From Scytonema sp. UIC 10036 (GTDB taxonomy: Bacteria; Cyanobacteriota; Cyanobacteriia; Cyanobacteriales; Nostocaceae): a stretch of DNA of 64,000 bases. A program made the position numbers and the translations under genes. The notes beneath the pieces are model-generated. The model worked only from the letters and a program-made list of their open reading frames with translations, was not told the DNA's origin and searched no databases. Within the stretch, counting starts at the first letter, position 1, and every line of letters begins with the position of its first letter. Location of the stretch: positions 62,001 through 126,000 of the forward strand of contig NZ_WJFC01000008.1 of assembly GCF_009725235.1 (NCBI RefSeq). Direction: 5' to 3'. Below, piece after piece: positions 19,035 to 28,490 of the stretch.

Positions 19035-20054
19035 ATGAAAGAAGCTACGTTCTCTGTTTACCTGACCCGCAGCATTGTGCAATATACAGTTGTAAAATAT
19101 GGAGTTGATGCAGATAGCTTGTGTGCGGCGGCGGGGATTGAAACTACCCTGCTAAGCCAACCTGACGAGCGAATTCCAGGTACACTTCACAGTGCCGTGT
19201 GGCGGGAAGCGATTCAGCGTACAGGGGATGAAAATCTTGGCTTACACCTGGGTGAAGTTTTCAATCTGGCAGCGTTTGGCATTGTTGGCTATGTACTGGT
19301 GAATTGTCAAACACTCGAGCAAGTCTTGGAAAAGCTGTCGCGATATACCCATTTGTTTAGCCAAGGTGTGTACATTCGCTTTAATGTATCTGATGGTTTG
19401 GTGTTTTGTGACTGTGATATTGCGGACGACTTAAAAAACTACTTGTTAGCAGAACCTCGACAAGCCATTGAAAGTACTTTTTCATCTTTACTGACAGCAA
19501 CAAGAGTTTTGACAGGAAAACAGCTTCGTCTTCACGCTGTTTGGTTTGGGTATCCACGCCCTGTTAATACTTCCGAACACGATCGCATCTTTCAGACAAA
19601 CATACAATTTTCAATGCCTACAAATCGTCTCATCTTTGATGCCAATTGCTTGAATTGGCCTATTTTATCAGCTAACTTGAACCTTTTGTCAGTCTTCGAG
19701 CAACACGCAGAAGCAATGCTCAATACAATAGTTCGAGAGGATACCTATACTCGACAAGTGGTACAAGCGATCGCGCAACAACTTAAAGGGGAACTACCAT
19801 CAATTAAAGCGATCGCTCAATCTCTGGCAATCAGTGTTCGCCAATTGCAGCGAGAATTGCAAGCTGAAGGAAAATCTTACCAACAAATTCTTGACGAAAC
19901 GCGCAAAGAGTTGGCTTTGCGACATTTAAAGAACCCAGATACTCCCATTTATGATGTAGCGTTTTTGTTAGGATTTTCTGAACCTAGTGCTTTTAACCGA
20001 GCATTTAAGCGATGGACGGGGAAAACTCCACGCAGTTATCGCCAGTCACCATAG
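19035..20054 (+). CDS. AraC-family transcriptional regulator
   Basis: 339 residues from ATG 19035; the frame can be extended to a GTG at 18933 but those 34 residues are atypical. Residues about 15-200 match the AraC-type N-terminal domain used by OruR/ArgR-like regulators (GLHLGEVFNLAAFGIVGYVL). The C-terminus is a double HTH (ISVRQLQRELQAEGKSYQ; DVAFLLGFSEPSAFNRAFKR). It is predicted to bind DNA in the shared region with the divergent cupin gene. The inducer is unknown. Confidence 0.93.
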   Translation: MKEATFSVYLTRSIVQYTVVKYGVDADSLCAAAGIETTLLSQPDERIPGTLHSAVWREAIQRTGDENLGLHLGEVFNLAAFGIVGYVLVNCQTLEQVLEKLSRYTHLFSQGVYIRFNVSDGLVFCDCDIADDLKNYLLAEPRQAIESTFSSLLTATRVLTGKQLRLHAVWFGYPRPVNTSEHDRIFQTNIQFSMPTNRLIFDANCLNWPILSANLNLLSVFEQHAEAMLNTIVREDTYTRQVVQAIAQQLKGELPSIKAIAQSLAISVRQLQRELQAEGKSYQQILDETRKELALRHLKNPDTPIYDVAFLLGFSEPSAFNRAFKRWTGKTPRSYRQSP

Positions 20055-20097
20055 CAAAACACCTGGTTTGTAGTTGCGCTTTAGCGCTTGTATCGTT

Positions 20098-20205
20098 ACT
20101 ACGAACCTAATTTCTTAATAAGTTGTAAGGTGTGCGTGAATTGCATGCGCTGAAGCGCTACTACGAACCTAATTTCTCAATAAGTTGTAAGATTTGTGCG
20201 AATTG
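20098..20205. repeat. Duplicated 3' end of the hybrid kinase gene
   Basis: Bases 20160-20205, the last codons of the kinase gene, are repeated with a few changes at 20098-20143, 62 bases downstream of it. The copy reads ACTACGAACCTAATTTCT and continues. It is a remnant of a local duplication or an older longer 3' end. Confidence 0.8.
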
Positions 20206-23200
20206 ATAGTTATGAGTTAGTTCGTGCAGGTCAGTTATCAGAGATGTGTAATTTTTTGGAATTTGTTCGATAAGATTGAGTATATCATCATCGTAACACA
20301 AGAGTGCTGCACGATGTAAATCAGCAATCCACGTTTGAGGCATGACTGATAGATTCTCATTTGTTAATGAAGCACAGGTAGATAGTTTTTCTTGTCTGCG
20401 GGCAACTGAAGATAACACTTCATCATTGGCATATATGTACTTTACTTCCAAATATTCTTCTATCTTGGCAAACAGCTCGCTTTCTTGGAAGGGTTTGCAG
20501 ATGAAGTCATTACATCCGGCTTGGATGGCAAGGGTGCGATCGCTCGTTGAAGCTTGAGCTGATAGAGCAATGACGATAACCGATTGACCTTCTGCAGTAG
20601 AACGAATATACTGTGTTGTTTGATACCCGTCCATTCCTGGCATCCGAATGTCCATCCAAATTAAATGGGGATGCCACTCTTGCCAAAGTTGAATACCTTC
20701 TTCTCCATCTTTGGCTGTTTCCACCTCAAACCCCTTTTGAGTCAGCAGCTTGAAAAGCAGGTGACGGTTTTCAGGCTCGTTATCTACTACTAAAATTCTA
20801 TAAGCTGGTTGTCCATCCGCTAGTCTGATGACTCGACGCTGAATTGGGGCTGGTGGTACTTCTGATGCTTTTGCCAACTGAACTTGAACTTGAACACTAA
20901 AAGTACTGCCTTGACCGAAAGTACTGCTCACTGTGATGGTACCACCTAGTAGATATGCATACTTAAGGCTAATTGTCAATCCCAATCCTGTTCCTTCTTG
21001 CGAGGATCTGCCAGAATGTGTTTGGGTAAATGCATCAAAGATAGTATCAAGTTCGTGTGATGCAATCCCAATCCCGGTATCTTGAACAGTGAAGAGAAGA
21101 GTCTCGATAAGTGGAGATGTAGCGATCTCCTTATCTGTCTGATTTTGCCCTTGCTTTGCTCCTCTTTTTGCTGTCAGAATTACGCTACCTTTTGTGGTGA
21201 ATTTGATAGCATTGCTTAGTAAATTTGTTAAGATTTGGCGGAGTTTGTTACCATCAGTTGTAATAAATTGCGGTAAATCTGAAGCAAGGTGAAGGAAAAG
21301 TTGCAAACCTTTGGCTTCAGAACGCTGACGAAACATAGCCTGTAAAGAATATAATAAGGCGTAGAGGTCAAAACTACTTTCGTCTAACGTAACTCGTTCC
21401 GCTTCGATTTTTGATAAGTCAAGAATATCATTGATGATGCTCAGCAAGTGCTCGCCACTGCGATGCATAATTTGTAAGTTTTCTTGCTGTTCTGGTGTGA
21501 GGGATGAGTCATGGCTCATAACTTGAGCAAAGCCTAAAATAACATTTAAAGGTGTCCGGAGTTCGTGACTCATGTTTGCGAGGAAAATACTTTTCGCTTT
21601 ATTTGCGACTTCTGCGGCTTCCTTTGCTTGTTGCAGTTCAACCTCAGTTTGTTTGCGATCGTTTATATCTCGATGCGTTCCTGTCATTCGTAAGGGTTTT
21701 CCATTTTCATCCCAAGCCACAACTTTGCCGTAGTCAGCAATCCATTTCCATTCTCCAGATTTGGTTTGGAGTCGATAGTCAAACCCATAGCGAACTGAAA
21801 AATCTTTCAGGTGCGCTTCCAAGATTTTTTTCACCCAAACTAGATCCTCAGGATGAACCAGTTTTTCCCATGTACTTACATCTTGAGGGAATTCGTTGGC
21901 ATCATAGCCAAGCATTTCAAAGTACTTAGGACTGAAGTAAACTTCACCCGTGCTCAAATTCCAGTCCCATAATCCATCGCCCGCTCCTTCGAGTGCCAGT
22001 TTTAATCGTTCTTCGCCCAGCTGCAATTCAGATGTTCGTTCGCAAACTCGCTTTTCTAATTCGGCATTTGTCTGTTGCAATGCTAGTAATGAGATTTGCA
22101 GTCGATCTGCCATATCTCTAAATGAATCTGCCAGTTCTCCTACTTCATCTTCTCTATATATAGTCACTGGATCGTTAAAATCTCCATGAGATATTTTCTT
22201 GGCTGCTGCATTTAAATTTTTTAAAGGACGGGTTATCCAGTTAGATGTAAAAACGCCAATTGCTGTGGCAGAAAAAGCGGCTGCTACACATAACAATATA
22301 GTAGTATGTGTATGCTCGTTGATTTGTGCCATGAAATCTGACTCTGGCACTACAATAACAATTACCCAATCCAAACCAAGTTTATCCTGATAAGGAATAA
22401 CTTGCAGAAACTGGCGATGGTTGTTAGCCCAAAAGCTCAGTTGCTGACTTTTTTGAAAACCTTTGAAACTCCCAAACTTTGCTTGTAAATATTGACTTGT
22501 TGCTTGAATCAAAGCGTCATGACTATCAATTGCTTTGATTCTCTTTAACTTGCCACTGCCATTTTCCTGTTGAAAGGGAATCGGCTGTCGATCGCTTGAA
22601 CTTCCTACCAAAAGCCCGTTGCGTTCAACAATAAAAATTTTTCCTGTTTGACCAACCTTTATACTAGCTAAAAATTTGCGAAAAAAGGACAGATCGCAGG
22701 CACTAGAGAATACACCAAGCAGTTTCTTTGTTTTTGGCTCGTAAATGGGATAATTAGCATTGAGGGACATATCCGAATTATCGGCAAGCACAAAAATAGG
22801 ACTCCAAACGGGTTTCCCCGCTTCAACAGTTGCTCGGTACCAAGGTCGTTCTTTTAGCTGAAATTGTCGAATTGTTTTTATACGATTGAGTTTTTTTCTG
22901 TTCCTGTCTACAGCATCATAATATACCAAGCCAGGGTTCGTGGGGTCGGAACTCAATAGGCTCAGTTGGGGGTTACGATTGGCAAGAATGAAATGACCTT
23001 GTACTGTACCCACCATTACATGGCTGACAGTTTCAAATTGCATGAGTTGGTTAAAAAGATAACGTTCCAACTCCCGGCGGTTCTGAAAATCTAGGTACCC
23101 CAAACGAACGGCATTAGCATTTATACGGTTGATTTGTGGTGGGGTAGCGAAATAGTTGTTGAGGTATAAGTTGACGCGATCTCCCACCTCTGTCATCAAC

Positions 23201-23376
23201 TGATTTGCCATCTCATTAACTGCCTGTTGCCCATTTTTAAAGGATAGGTAACCAACTAGCGCTGTTGCAGCAATCATCTGTAACACGAATGGAACAACGA
23301 GCACCCAACTTAGGGAAAGATGACTTACGCGGAGTTTAGAATGTTGAATATGAGAGGTTGGGAGTTGGTTGCTCAT
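20161..23376 (-). CDS. Hybrid sensor histidine kinase (Cache-HAMP-PAS-HisKA-HATPase-REC)
   Basis: 1071 residues. A transmembrane helix at about 25-50 is followed by an extracellular dCache-like region (about 55-340) and a second membrane helix near 355. HAMP follows (about 375-425), then a PAS/PAC domain (about 455-575). HisKA has NMSHELRTPLNV with phosphoacceptor His604, and the HATPase carries DTGIGI and GTGLGL motifs. A receiver domain (LVVDNEP) has Asp909. The last 90 residues look like a degenerate phosphotransfer-type helical tail. It is membrane-bound and senses an unknown extracellular ligand. It starts 27 bases after the stop of the REC-GAF-GGDEF gene on the same strand, so the two form an operon that may link an external signal to cyclic di-GMP. 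Confidence 0.95.
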   Translation of the reverse strand: MSNQLPTSHIQHSKLRVSHLSLSWVLVVPFVLQMIAATALVGYLSFKNGQQAVNEMANQLMTEVGDRVNLYLNNYFATPPQINRINANAVRLGYLDFQNRRELERYLFNQLMQFETVSHVMVGTVQGHFILANRNPQLSLLSSDPTNPGLVYYDAVDRNRKKLNRIKTIRQFQLKERPWYRATVEAGKPVWSPIFVLADNSDMSLNANYPIYEPKTKKLLGVFSSACDLSFFRKFLASIKVGQTGKIFIVERNGLLVGSSSDRQPIPFQQENGSGKLKRIKAIDSHDALIQATSQYLQAKFGSFKGFQKSQQLSFWANNHRQFLQVIPYQDKLGLDWVIVIVVPESDFMAQINEHTHTTILLCVAAAFSATAIGVFTSNWITRPLKNLNAAAKKISHGDFNDPVTIYREDEVGELADSFRDMADRLQISLLALQQTNAELEKRVCERTSELQLGEERLKLALEGAGDGLWDWNLSTGEVYFSPKYFEMLGYDANEFPQDVSTWEKLVHPEDLVWVKKILEAHLKDFSVRYGFDYRLQTKSGEWKWIADYGKVVAWDENGKPLRMTGTHRDINDRKQTEVELQQAKEAAEVANKAKSIFLANMSHELRTPLNVILGFAQVMSHDSSLTPEQQENLQIMHRSGEHLLSIINDILDLSKIEAERVTLDESSFDLYALLYSLQAMFRQRSEAKGLQLFLHLASDLPQFITTDGNKLRQILTNLLSNAIKFTTKGSVILTAKRGAKQGQNQTDKEIATSPLIETLLFTVQDTGIGIASHELDTIFDAFTQTHSGRSSQEGTGLGLTISLKYAYLLGGTITVSSTFGQGSTFSVQVQVQLAKASEVPPAPIQRRVIRLADGQPAYRILVVDNEPENRHLLFKLLTQKGFEVETAKDGEEGIQLWQEWHPHLIWMDIRMPGMDGYQTTQYIRSTAEGQSVIVIALSAQASTSDRTLAIQAGCNDFICKPFQESELFAKIEEYLEVKYIYANDEVLSSVARRQEKLSTCASLTNENLSVMPQTWIADLHRAALLCYDDDILNLIEQIPKNYTSLITDLHELTHNYQFAQILQLIEKLGS

Positions 23377-23403
23377 TGCTTTTAGTCTAGCTAGTTGAAG
23401 AAT

Positions 23404-24990
23404 TCATCTAGAATAACTGATGCCATAAGTGTTGCGCCCCTTTGCCTTTGCAATGTAAAGAGCTTCATCTGCTGCTGCAACCAAGTTCTCCGGTGAGTTT
23501 TCTATTGTAGGAACAACACAGGCAATGCCCATGCTTATGGTGACAAATTCACTTACAAGGGAAGATTCATGAGGAATGGCTAGAGCCGCTATTTCTGTTT
23601 GCATTTTTTGTGCTACGTGAGCTGCTCCATTCAAATCGGTGTTGGGTAAAAGTATGACAAACTCTTCCCCTCCATAGCGAGCCACTAAATCCGCAGGGCG
23701 TCTGCTGTTGTTAGCAAGAGCTTGTGCTACCTGTTTCAAGCACATATCCCCTGCTTGATGCCCGTAGCGATCGTTGTAGTACTTGAAGTAATCTATATCG
23801 CAGAGGATCAATGCTAAATAAGTTTCCTCGCGCCGCAATCGCCGCCATTCCTGACTCAAGGATTCATCAAAACAACGACGGTTCGCTATTTGCGTTAAAC
23901 TATCTAAGTTAGCCAAGCGTAGGAGTTCTTGATTTGCTTGTCTGAGTGATTCTTCTGCTTTCTTGCGCTGCATAAGTTCACCAAGTTGAAGCGCAACGGC
24001 ATTGACAAGCTGCATAATTTTGAACTCATAGGGCGTTTGGCAATGTTTGAAGAAGACTAAAACAGCCAGTACTTGTTCATCCAGCACAATTGGAACACCA
24101 AAAACAGCTTTTAATCCAGCTGCGATCGCTGCTTCAGTACGTAGAAAGATAGGTTCTTGCACCTGTGCTAAGTCCTCAATCCATAAAGGTTGCAACAATT
24201 CCCAAACTCTCCCAACTAAGCCCATGTAAGGTGCAAACGTTCGCTCGGAACTTGCTTTATGAAAGTGGCTGAGTTGTACATTACTAGAGTCATAACAAGT
24301 TCGCCTTAATTGCAAATTTGTGCTGTCTTCAGTCAGAATCCAAGCTTCCGCATAGTCCCAACCAATCCCCCGACGTACTTCACATAACACAGCATCAAGA
24401 GCACAGTCAAAATTAGACGCCTGAGTGACTGCTTGAATCGTTTTCAACAACAGTTTAGTTTCTGCTTCCGCTTGTTGTCTTTCTTGGATTTCTTGATGTA
24501 GTCTCTCATTTTGTGTGTAAAGCTCTTGTTGTTGCTGTTGAATTGTAAGTTGATGGTTGATTCGCACTAAAACTTCTTCAGCCTGAAAAGGTTTGGTGAT
24601 GTAATCTACACCTCCACTTTCAAAAGCTTTAACTTTATCTGTAGCGTCATCTAAGGCGCTTAAGAAAATAATAGGGATTGCCCAGGTTTCTGAAGATTTT
24701 TTTAGCTTCGCACAAACTTCATATCCATCCATATCTGGCATTTTAATATCTAACAAAATGAGGTCAGGTTTTTCTACTTGAATAGTTTCTATTGCCACCT
24801 GACCGCTCATCGCTTTCCGAACTTTGTATCCATTTTTCTGAAGGATAGCAGCAAGTATCCGAAGGTTATCGAGATGGTCATCAACAATTAACAAATTTGC
24901 CTTGGTTCTTAATATTTCTGTTTGTGGCGATTGTACAGACTCCGTACTTTTTTGAAGGTTTTTGGTGACTCCCTGAAGTTTTATAATCAT
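23404..24990 (-). CDS. Response regulator with GAF and GGDEF domains (diguanylate cyclase)
   Basis: 528 residues. It has a receiver domain (LLIVDDH, acceptor Asp81 in LILLDIKMPD), a coiled coil with Q-rich linker (about 150-180), a GAF domain (about 190-340) and a C-terminal GGDEF domain. The active-site signature is YGGEEF (about 439-444). An RPAD inhibitory-site motif lies five residues before GGEEF, so feedback inhibition by c-di-GMP is expected. It makes cyclic di-GMP from GTP when activated. It is the first gene of the operon with the hybrid kinase 27 bases downstream; the kinase may phosphorylate Asp81. Confidence 0.95.
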   Translation of the reverse strand: MIIKLQGVTKNLQKSTESVQSPQTEILRTKANLLIVDDHLDNLRILAAILQKNGYKVRKAMSGQVAIETIQVEKPDLILLDIKMPDMDGYEVCAKLKKSSETWAIPIIFLSALDDATDKVKAFESGGVDYITKPFQAEEVLVRINHQLTIQQQQQELYTQNERLHQEIQERQQAEAETKLLLKTIQAVTQASNFDCALDAVLCEVRRGIGWDYAEAWILTEDSTNLQLRRTCYDSSNVQLSHFHKASSERTFAPYMGLVGRVWELLQPLWIEDLAQVQEPIFLRTEAAIAAGLKAVFGVPIVLDEQVLAVLVFFKHCQTPYEFKIMQLVNAVALQLGELMQRKKAEESLRQANQELLRLANLDSLTQIANRRCFDESLSQEWRRLRREETYLALILCDIDYFKYYNDRYGHQAGDMCLKQVAQALANNSRRPADLVARYGGEEFVILLPNTDLNGAAHVAQKMQTEIAALAIPHESSLVSEFVTISMGIACVVPTIENSPENLVAAADEALYIAKAKGRNTYGISYSR

Positions 24991-25079
24991 TCTATGTAAA
25001 ATTTTAATAAATTTGTATAAATTATTTCTAACAGCTTAACTTGAAAAACAAGATTACACAAATCTTAAGTTCTCGATGT

Positions 25080-25240
25080 TTGACCAAAGGGGATGCCTTT
25101 GGTTTATCGAGCTATACTATTAGAGGTCATTTATAAAGTAAATCTTAAATCGCCAAATGTATTGTGTAGGTTGGGTTGAGGAACGAAACCCAAAAATTTG
25201 ATTCAATGTTGGGTTTCGTTCCTCAACCCAACCTACTTAT
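25080..25240. repeat. Hairpin repeat of the GGTTGGGTTGAGGAACGAAACCC family
   Basis: Within the 320-base gap 24991-25310, arms GGTTGAGGAACGAAACCCAA and TTGGGTTTCGTTCCTCAACC (25168-25232) form a long hairpin. Relatives lie at 30358-30424 and 51890-51966. The gap otherwise holds only the promoter region of the REC-GAF-GGDEF gene. Confidence 0.75.
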
Positions 25241-25310
25241 GTTTAACAAAGGCAACAATAATTTTCAAAAAGGTTCATTTATTCTTGAAGAGTAGAATGA
25301 AGTTTATAGC

Positions 25311-26282
25311 TTAAGGACTGTTAATAGCATTATAGTTGAGTATATCATCATCTCCTCTTTCTCTAACAACTTGCTCGACTCGCTGCCACAATTCAGCATT
25401 TTCTCGGTAGATGCTTAAAGCCGCGATCGCATCTTTTGCGTCTATACTTTTTCCTTCTTTGATAAGAGATAATAAAAACTCGGATGAGGAATCTTGTCGC
25501 AGCATTGCGATCGCAAGCAACCCTGTTCGACGCAATTGTGCATTTATTGTTTTCTCCCACCAACTTTTGAGAATAAGAAATGCTTCATTTAATCGTGATT
25601 CACCTAGTGCTAAAGCAGCAAGCTCGCAAACTTGTTCTTCTGAAGCTACAAGAAAACTCGCAATCAAAGGCAGCGATTGTATGGGAGCAAGTTGTAATAG
25701 AGCAATAAAGCATTCTGAGAGAACTTGAGGTGCTTTATCCCCCATGCGAACTTTCAAACGCAGTAATGGTACCCCTTGAGAATTGGCAGTATAAGCAATT
25801 GCTTTAGCTGCAGCTACTCGTGCTTCCGGTTTTGGATCGGCGAGCAAATCTGCTAATTCGTTCATCACATCAGGATAATTCATCCGTACCAAACCTAAAG
25901 CGCATATTCCGCGCAAAATGGCTGCTGTATCTTCTTTGCCTCCCCAAACAGGTTCCATTTGAATGTGGTGAATTCCTTGGAGAAAAAGGCTCTCCTCACC
26001 GTACTCGAAGCGGTAGAGAGTTTCTGCAATCTCCTTTTTGGCAAGACAACCTGGATCGGTGTCTGCTGGCTTGACCATCATTCGCTCAAATGCTGCAACA
26101 AGGTCGGGAATCATGTTTGCAATCGCCAATTCTCCTACTATCTTTGCAGTGCGGGCAACAGCTACAGAGTATTTGCTTTTCAGGGTTTGACGCAGAATTG
26201 CGATCGCTTGCTCATCAAGAGGATTTTCTCGAATTTGAGCCAAGACAGATAAAGTTTCTTCAAGCTTGCGTAATTTTGCCAT
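25311..26282 (-). CDS. HEAT-repeat protein
   Basis: 323 residues made almost entirely of paired helices, with repeat signatures such as PEARVAAAKAIAYTA and ELAALALGESRL. HEAT repeats bind proteins. In cyanobacteria related folds act as phycobilin lyases (CpcE/CpcF type) or as scaffolds, but no chromophore-lyase signature is visible, so I leave the function open. It is divergent from the GMC oxidoreductase, with 112 bases between them. Confidence 0.82.
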   Translation of the reverse strand: MAKLRKLEETLSVLAQIRENPLDEQAIAILRQTLKSKYSVAVARTAKIVGELAIANMIPDLVAAFERMMVKPADTDPGCLAKKEIAETLYRFEYGEESLFLQGIHHIQMEPVWGGKEDTAAILRGICALGLVRMNYPDVMNELADLLADPKPEARVAAAKAIAYTANSQGVPLLRLKVRMGDKAPQVLSECFIALLQLAPIQSLPLIASFLVASEEQVCELAALALGESRLNEAFLILKSWWEKTINAQLRRTGLLAIAMLRQDSSSEFLLSLIKEGKSIDAKDAIAALSIYRENAELWQRVEQVVRERGDDDILNYNAINSP

Positions 26283-26394
26283 ATGTTAGTGAATCAGTAC
26301 CTAATTGCATCAACTATATCTATATGTATGTTTTGATGGAACTTCAGTCCTAAGGGACGAGTGACCATTTTTTCCACAAGTAGGAGGTTATCAT

Positions 26395-28287
26395 ATGGAC
26401 TTCGTTCCCTACCACAGTGGGTCGGCGGGTTCTTTGCAAGAGTCTGAAACAGCAGTTGCCAACCAAGTGATAGGAGCTAGATCGTTTATTGCTGCTCCTG
26501 TCAAGAAGTTTTACGTGAAGTTTCGTACCCAAAACTACCGTCCCAACCATCTTGTAACAATTCGCAATAATGTCGATGGTTGGTGGCAAGACATATATGG
26601 AGCATACTACAATGGAGAATGGGTCTTCTTTCTAGAGGAATCCAAGTATCGAAGCGGTCTCAAGATAAAGTTTGTACTGGATCGCCAAGTCTGGATGGAA
26701 GGAGCGGACATTCAACTGCAACCCTTTGGCGAACATATTTTTACCGAAGGCAATGTCGTTTTTGCGTCAGTACCAACTCGATATTTACACGGTTATGATA
26801 ATTTGCGAACTGACGATAGTAAGCTTCAGCAAGATGCTATTCCCAGGAACACTAACGAAACAATAGAATATGATGTTGCGATCGTAGGTTCGGGTATGGG
26901 AGGAGGTATTCTAGCTGACACGCTTTCCGACGCTGGTTTGCGGGTGCTTGTTCTAGAAGCAGGAAGTTTGCTCTATCCCACACACATGACAAACCTTCCC
27001 GGAGACTGGTCTCGGCTTGCATCACATCACCAAGTGGGACATTTTACAAACGAGCCAGGATCTGAGTTTTTGTCCGGCGTACAGATGAACTTTGGAGGTC
27101 GTTCTATCTTTTGGTCGGGTCTCATTCCACGCATGCACGATTGGGAAATTCTTGCATGGCCTGAAAGTATCGGTGAATACTTAAAGAGTCCTCAGGGATA
27201 TGACCGTGCAGAAAAACTTATGCGGAAACAAAAAACCCTTGGTCGTTTCCAAAATCGTGTAGTGAGCGAGTTGCAAAGTGCATTTTCAGATTATAAAGTA
27301 GAAGACTTGCCGCGATCGCGCCACCAGCCGAATCTTGACAATCAAGGAAGTCTGGAAAATGTTCTCGAAGCGTCTACAGGAACTTTTTCTACAGCATCCT
27401 TGCTACTGGATTCTCTTTCATTTAACGGTCCGGTGGGACGAGATAATCTGACGGTTAACTTAAATCACCTGGTGACTCATATAGAAACTGATGGTAGAAA
27501 AGCAGTTGCTGTGGTGTGTCAGGATTTAGTGGGGAATCAGAAACGGCGTTATCGCGCCAAGCATATTGTTTTGGCTGCGGGTTCTCTGGAGACTCCACGA
27601 ATTGCTATGCGTAGTCAGCTTTCCGATCCCAATCAAAAAATCGGCGTAGGTTTGACAGACCATCCTGCTTTTTTCTCAAATACCTACGAACTGGACTTGA
27701 ACAGCCCTTATAGCGGGTTTGAAAATCATGCCAAGATATTAATGTACCACAAACAGGCAACGACTACCGAGCATCCTTATAATGTTGAGTTGCTCATCAA
27801 TCCAAAATATTGGGATGTGGCGCACGCAGATGATGATGTTTGGAAGCAAGAAATCGCAAAAGACCAAAAGACAACAACTCGTCTGCAGTTTGTTTTTGCC
27901 AGTCCACTTGACGATCGCAACCGGGTTTTTCATCGGGGTGAAGGACAAAAGTTGGGGGTTATGGTCAATCGCAACCCATCAGGCTCAAACCTGTTTAACG
28001 AAGTACGGGAATTACGCAATCACATCCTTGAGTTTTTACAAGCACCTCATAACCCTAATGATGGAATGCATTTTGGGAATGAAGGAACGGTGCATCATGC
28101 TGGTGGTTCAATGCGGATGAGCCGCGATCGCACGGGAGTGGTTGATGAAAATCTGAAAATGGAGGCTTATGATAATCTGTACGTTTGTGATGTGTCTGTG
28201 TTTCCGATAATCCCGGCTGCGAATCCATGCTTGACACTAGCTGCATTGACTCTTCGTCTCGGTGACCATTTGGCTCAGTTGTCGTAA
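26395..28287 (+). CDS. GMC-family FAD oxidoreductase with extra N-terminal domain
   Basis: 630 residues. The FAD dinucleotide motif GSGMGGGILADTLSDAG begins near residue 165 and is followed by VLVLEAG. The C-terminal GMC region has HHAGGSMRMS and ends in PAANPCLTLAALTLRL, which carries the second active-site position. The first ~160 residues are not part of the usual GMC fold: residues 35-125 (FYVKFRTQNYRP, WWQDIYGAYYNGEWVFFLEE) look like a beta-rich binding domain, possibly for a sugar. The enzyme oxidises an alcohol or sugar; the substrate is unknown. A perfect AGGAGG lies six bases before ATG 26395. There is no signal peptide. Confidence 0.9.
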   Translation: MDFVPYHSGSAGSLQESETAVANQVIGARSFIAAPVKKFYVKFRTQNYRPNHLVTIRNNVDGWWQDIYGAYYNGEWVFFLEESKYRSGLKIKFVLDRQVWMEGADIQLQPFGEHIFTEGNVVFASVPTRYLHGYDNLRTDDSKLQQDAIPRNTNETIEYDVAIVGSGMGGGILADTLSDAGLRVLVLEAGSLLYPTHMTNLPGDWSRLASHHQVGHFTNEPGSEFLSGVQMNFGGRSIFWSGLIPRMHDWEILAWPESIGEYLKSPQGYDRAEKLMRKQKTLGRFQNRVVSELQSAFSDYKVEDLPRSRHQPNLDNQGSLENVLEASTGTFSTASLLLDSLSFNGPVGRDNLTVNLNHLVTHIETDGRKAVAVVCQDLVGNQKRRYRAKHIVLAAGSLETPRIAMRSQLSDPNQKIGVGLTDHPAFFSNTYELDLNSPYSGFENHAKILMYHKQATTTEHPYNVELLINPKYWDVAHADDDVWKQEIAKDQKTTTRLQFVFASPLDDRNRVFHRGEGQKLGVMVNRNPSGSNLFNEVRELRNHILEFLQAPHNPNDGMHFGNEGTVHHAGGSMRMSRDRTGVVDENLKMEAYDNLYVCDVSVFPIIPAANPCLTLAALTLRLGDHLAQLS

Positions 28288-28309
28288 ATGTCGAGATGTG
28301 CTATATCGC

Positions 28310-28360
28310 GTCTTTATTGAACCGCAGAGGCGCAGAGGACGCAGAGGGAAGAAGGAGGTC
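28310..28360 (+). repeat. Dispersed AACCGCAGAGGCGCAGAGGA repeat
   Basis: A copy of a short repeat (GAACCGCAGAGGCGCAGAGG...) that also occurs near 33463, 38040, 39240, 44273 and, inverted, 54655-54695. It forms no gene. One copy lies directly before the debranching enzyme ATG and supplies its GAGG ribosome site. Confidence 0.75.
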
Positions 28361-28403
28361 ATTTATGTAGTCCAACAATCGGGATCGCAGGCGCTTCTTA
28401 TAC

Positions 28404-28432
28404 AAAAAAAAGCGCTTCGTCTCAGAAGCGCT
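28404..28432 (-). terminator. Rho-independent terminator of psbA
   Basis: On the minus strand AGCGCTTC-TGAGAC-GAAGCGCT is followed by eight Ts. It lies about 60 bases after the psbA stop. Confidence 0.95.
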
Positions 28433-28490
28433 GTCCATACCTTAGTTAAGCACTCATAACATCGAAAGAGAAACTTGAATTCCGTTAACC

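Noticed and set aside
28262..28459. 65-codon frame after the GMC gene
   Set aside because: It runs through the dispersed AACCGC repeat and into the psbA terminator.
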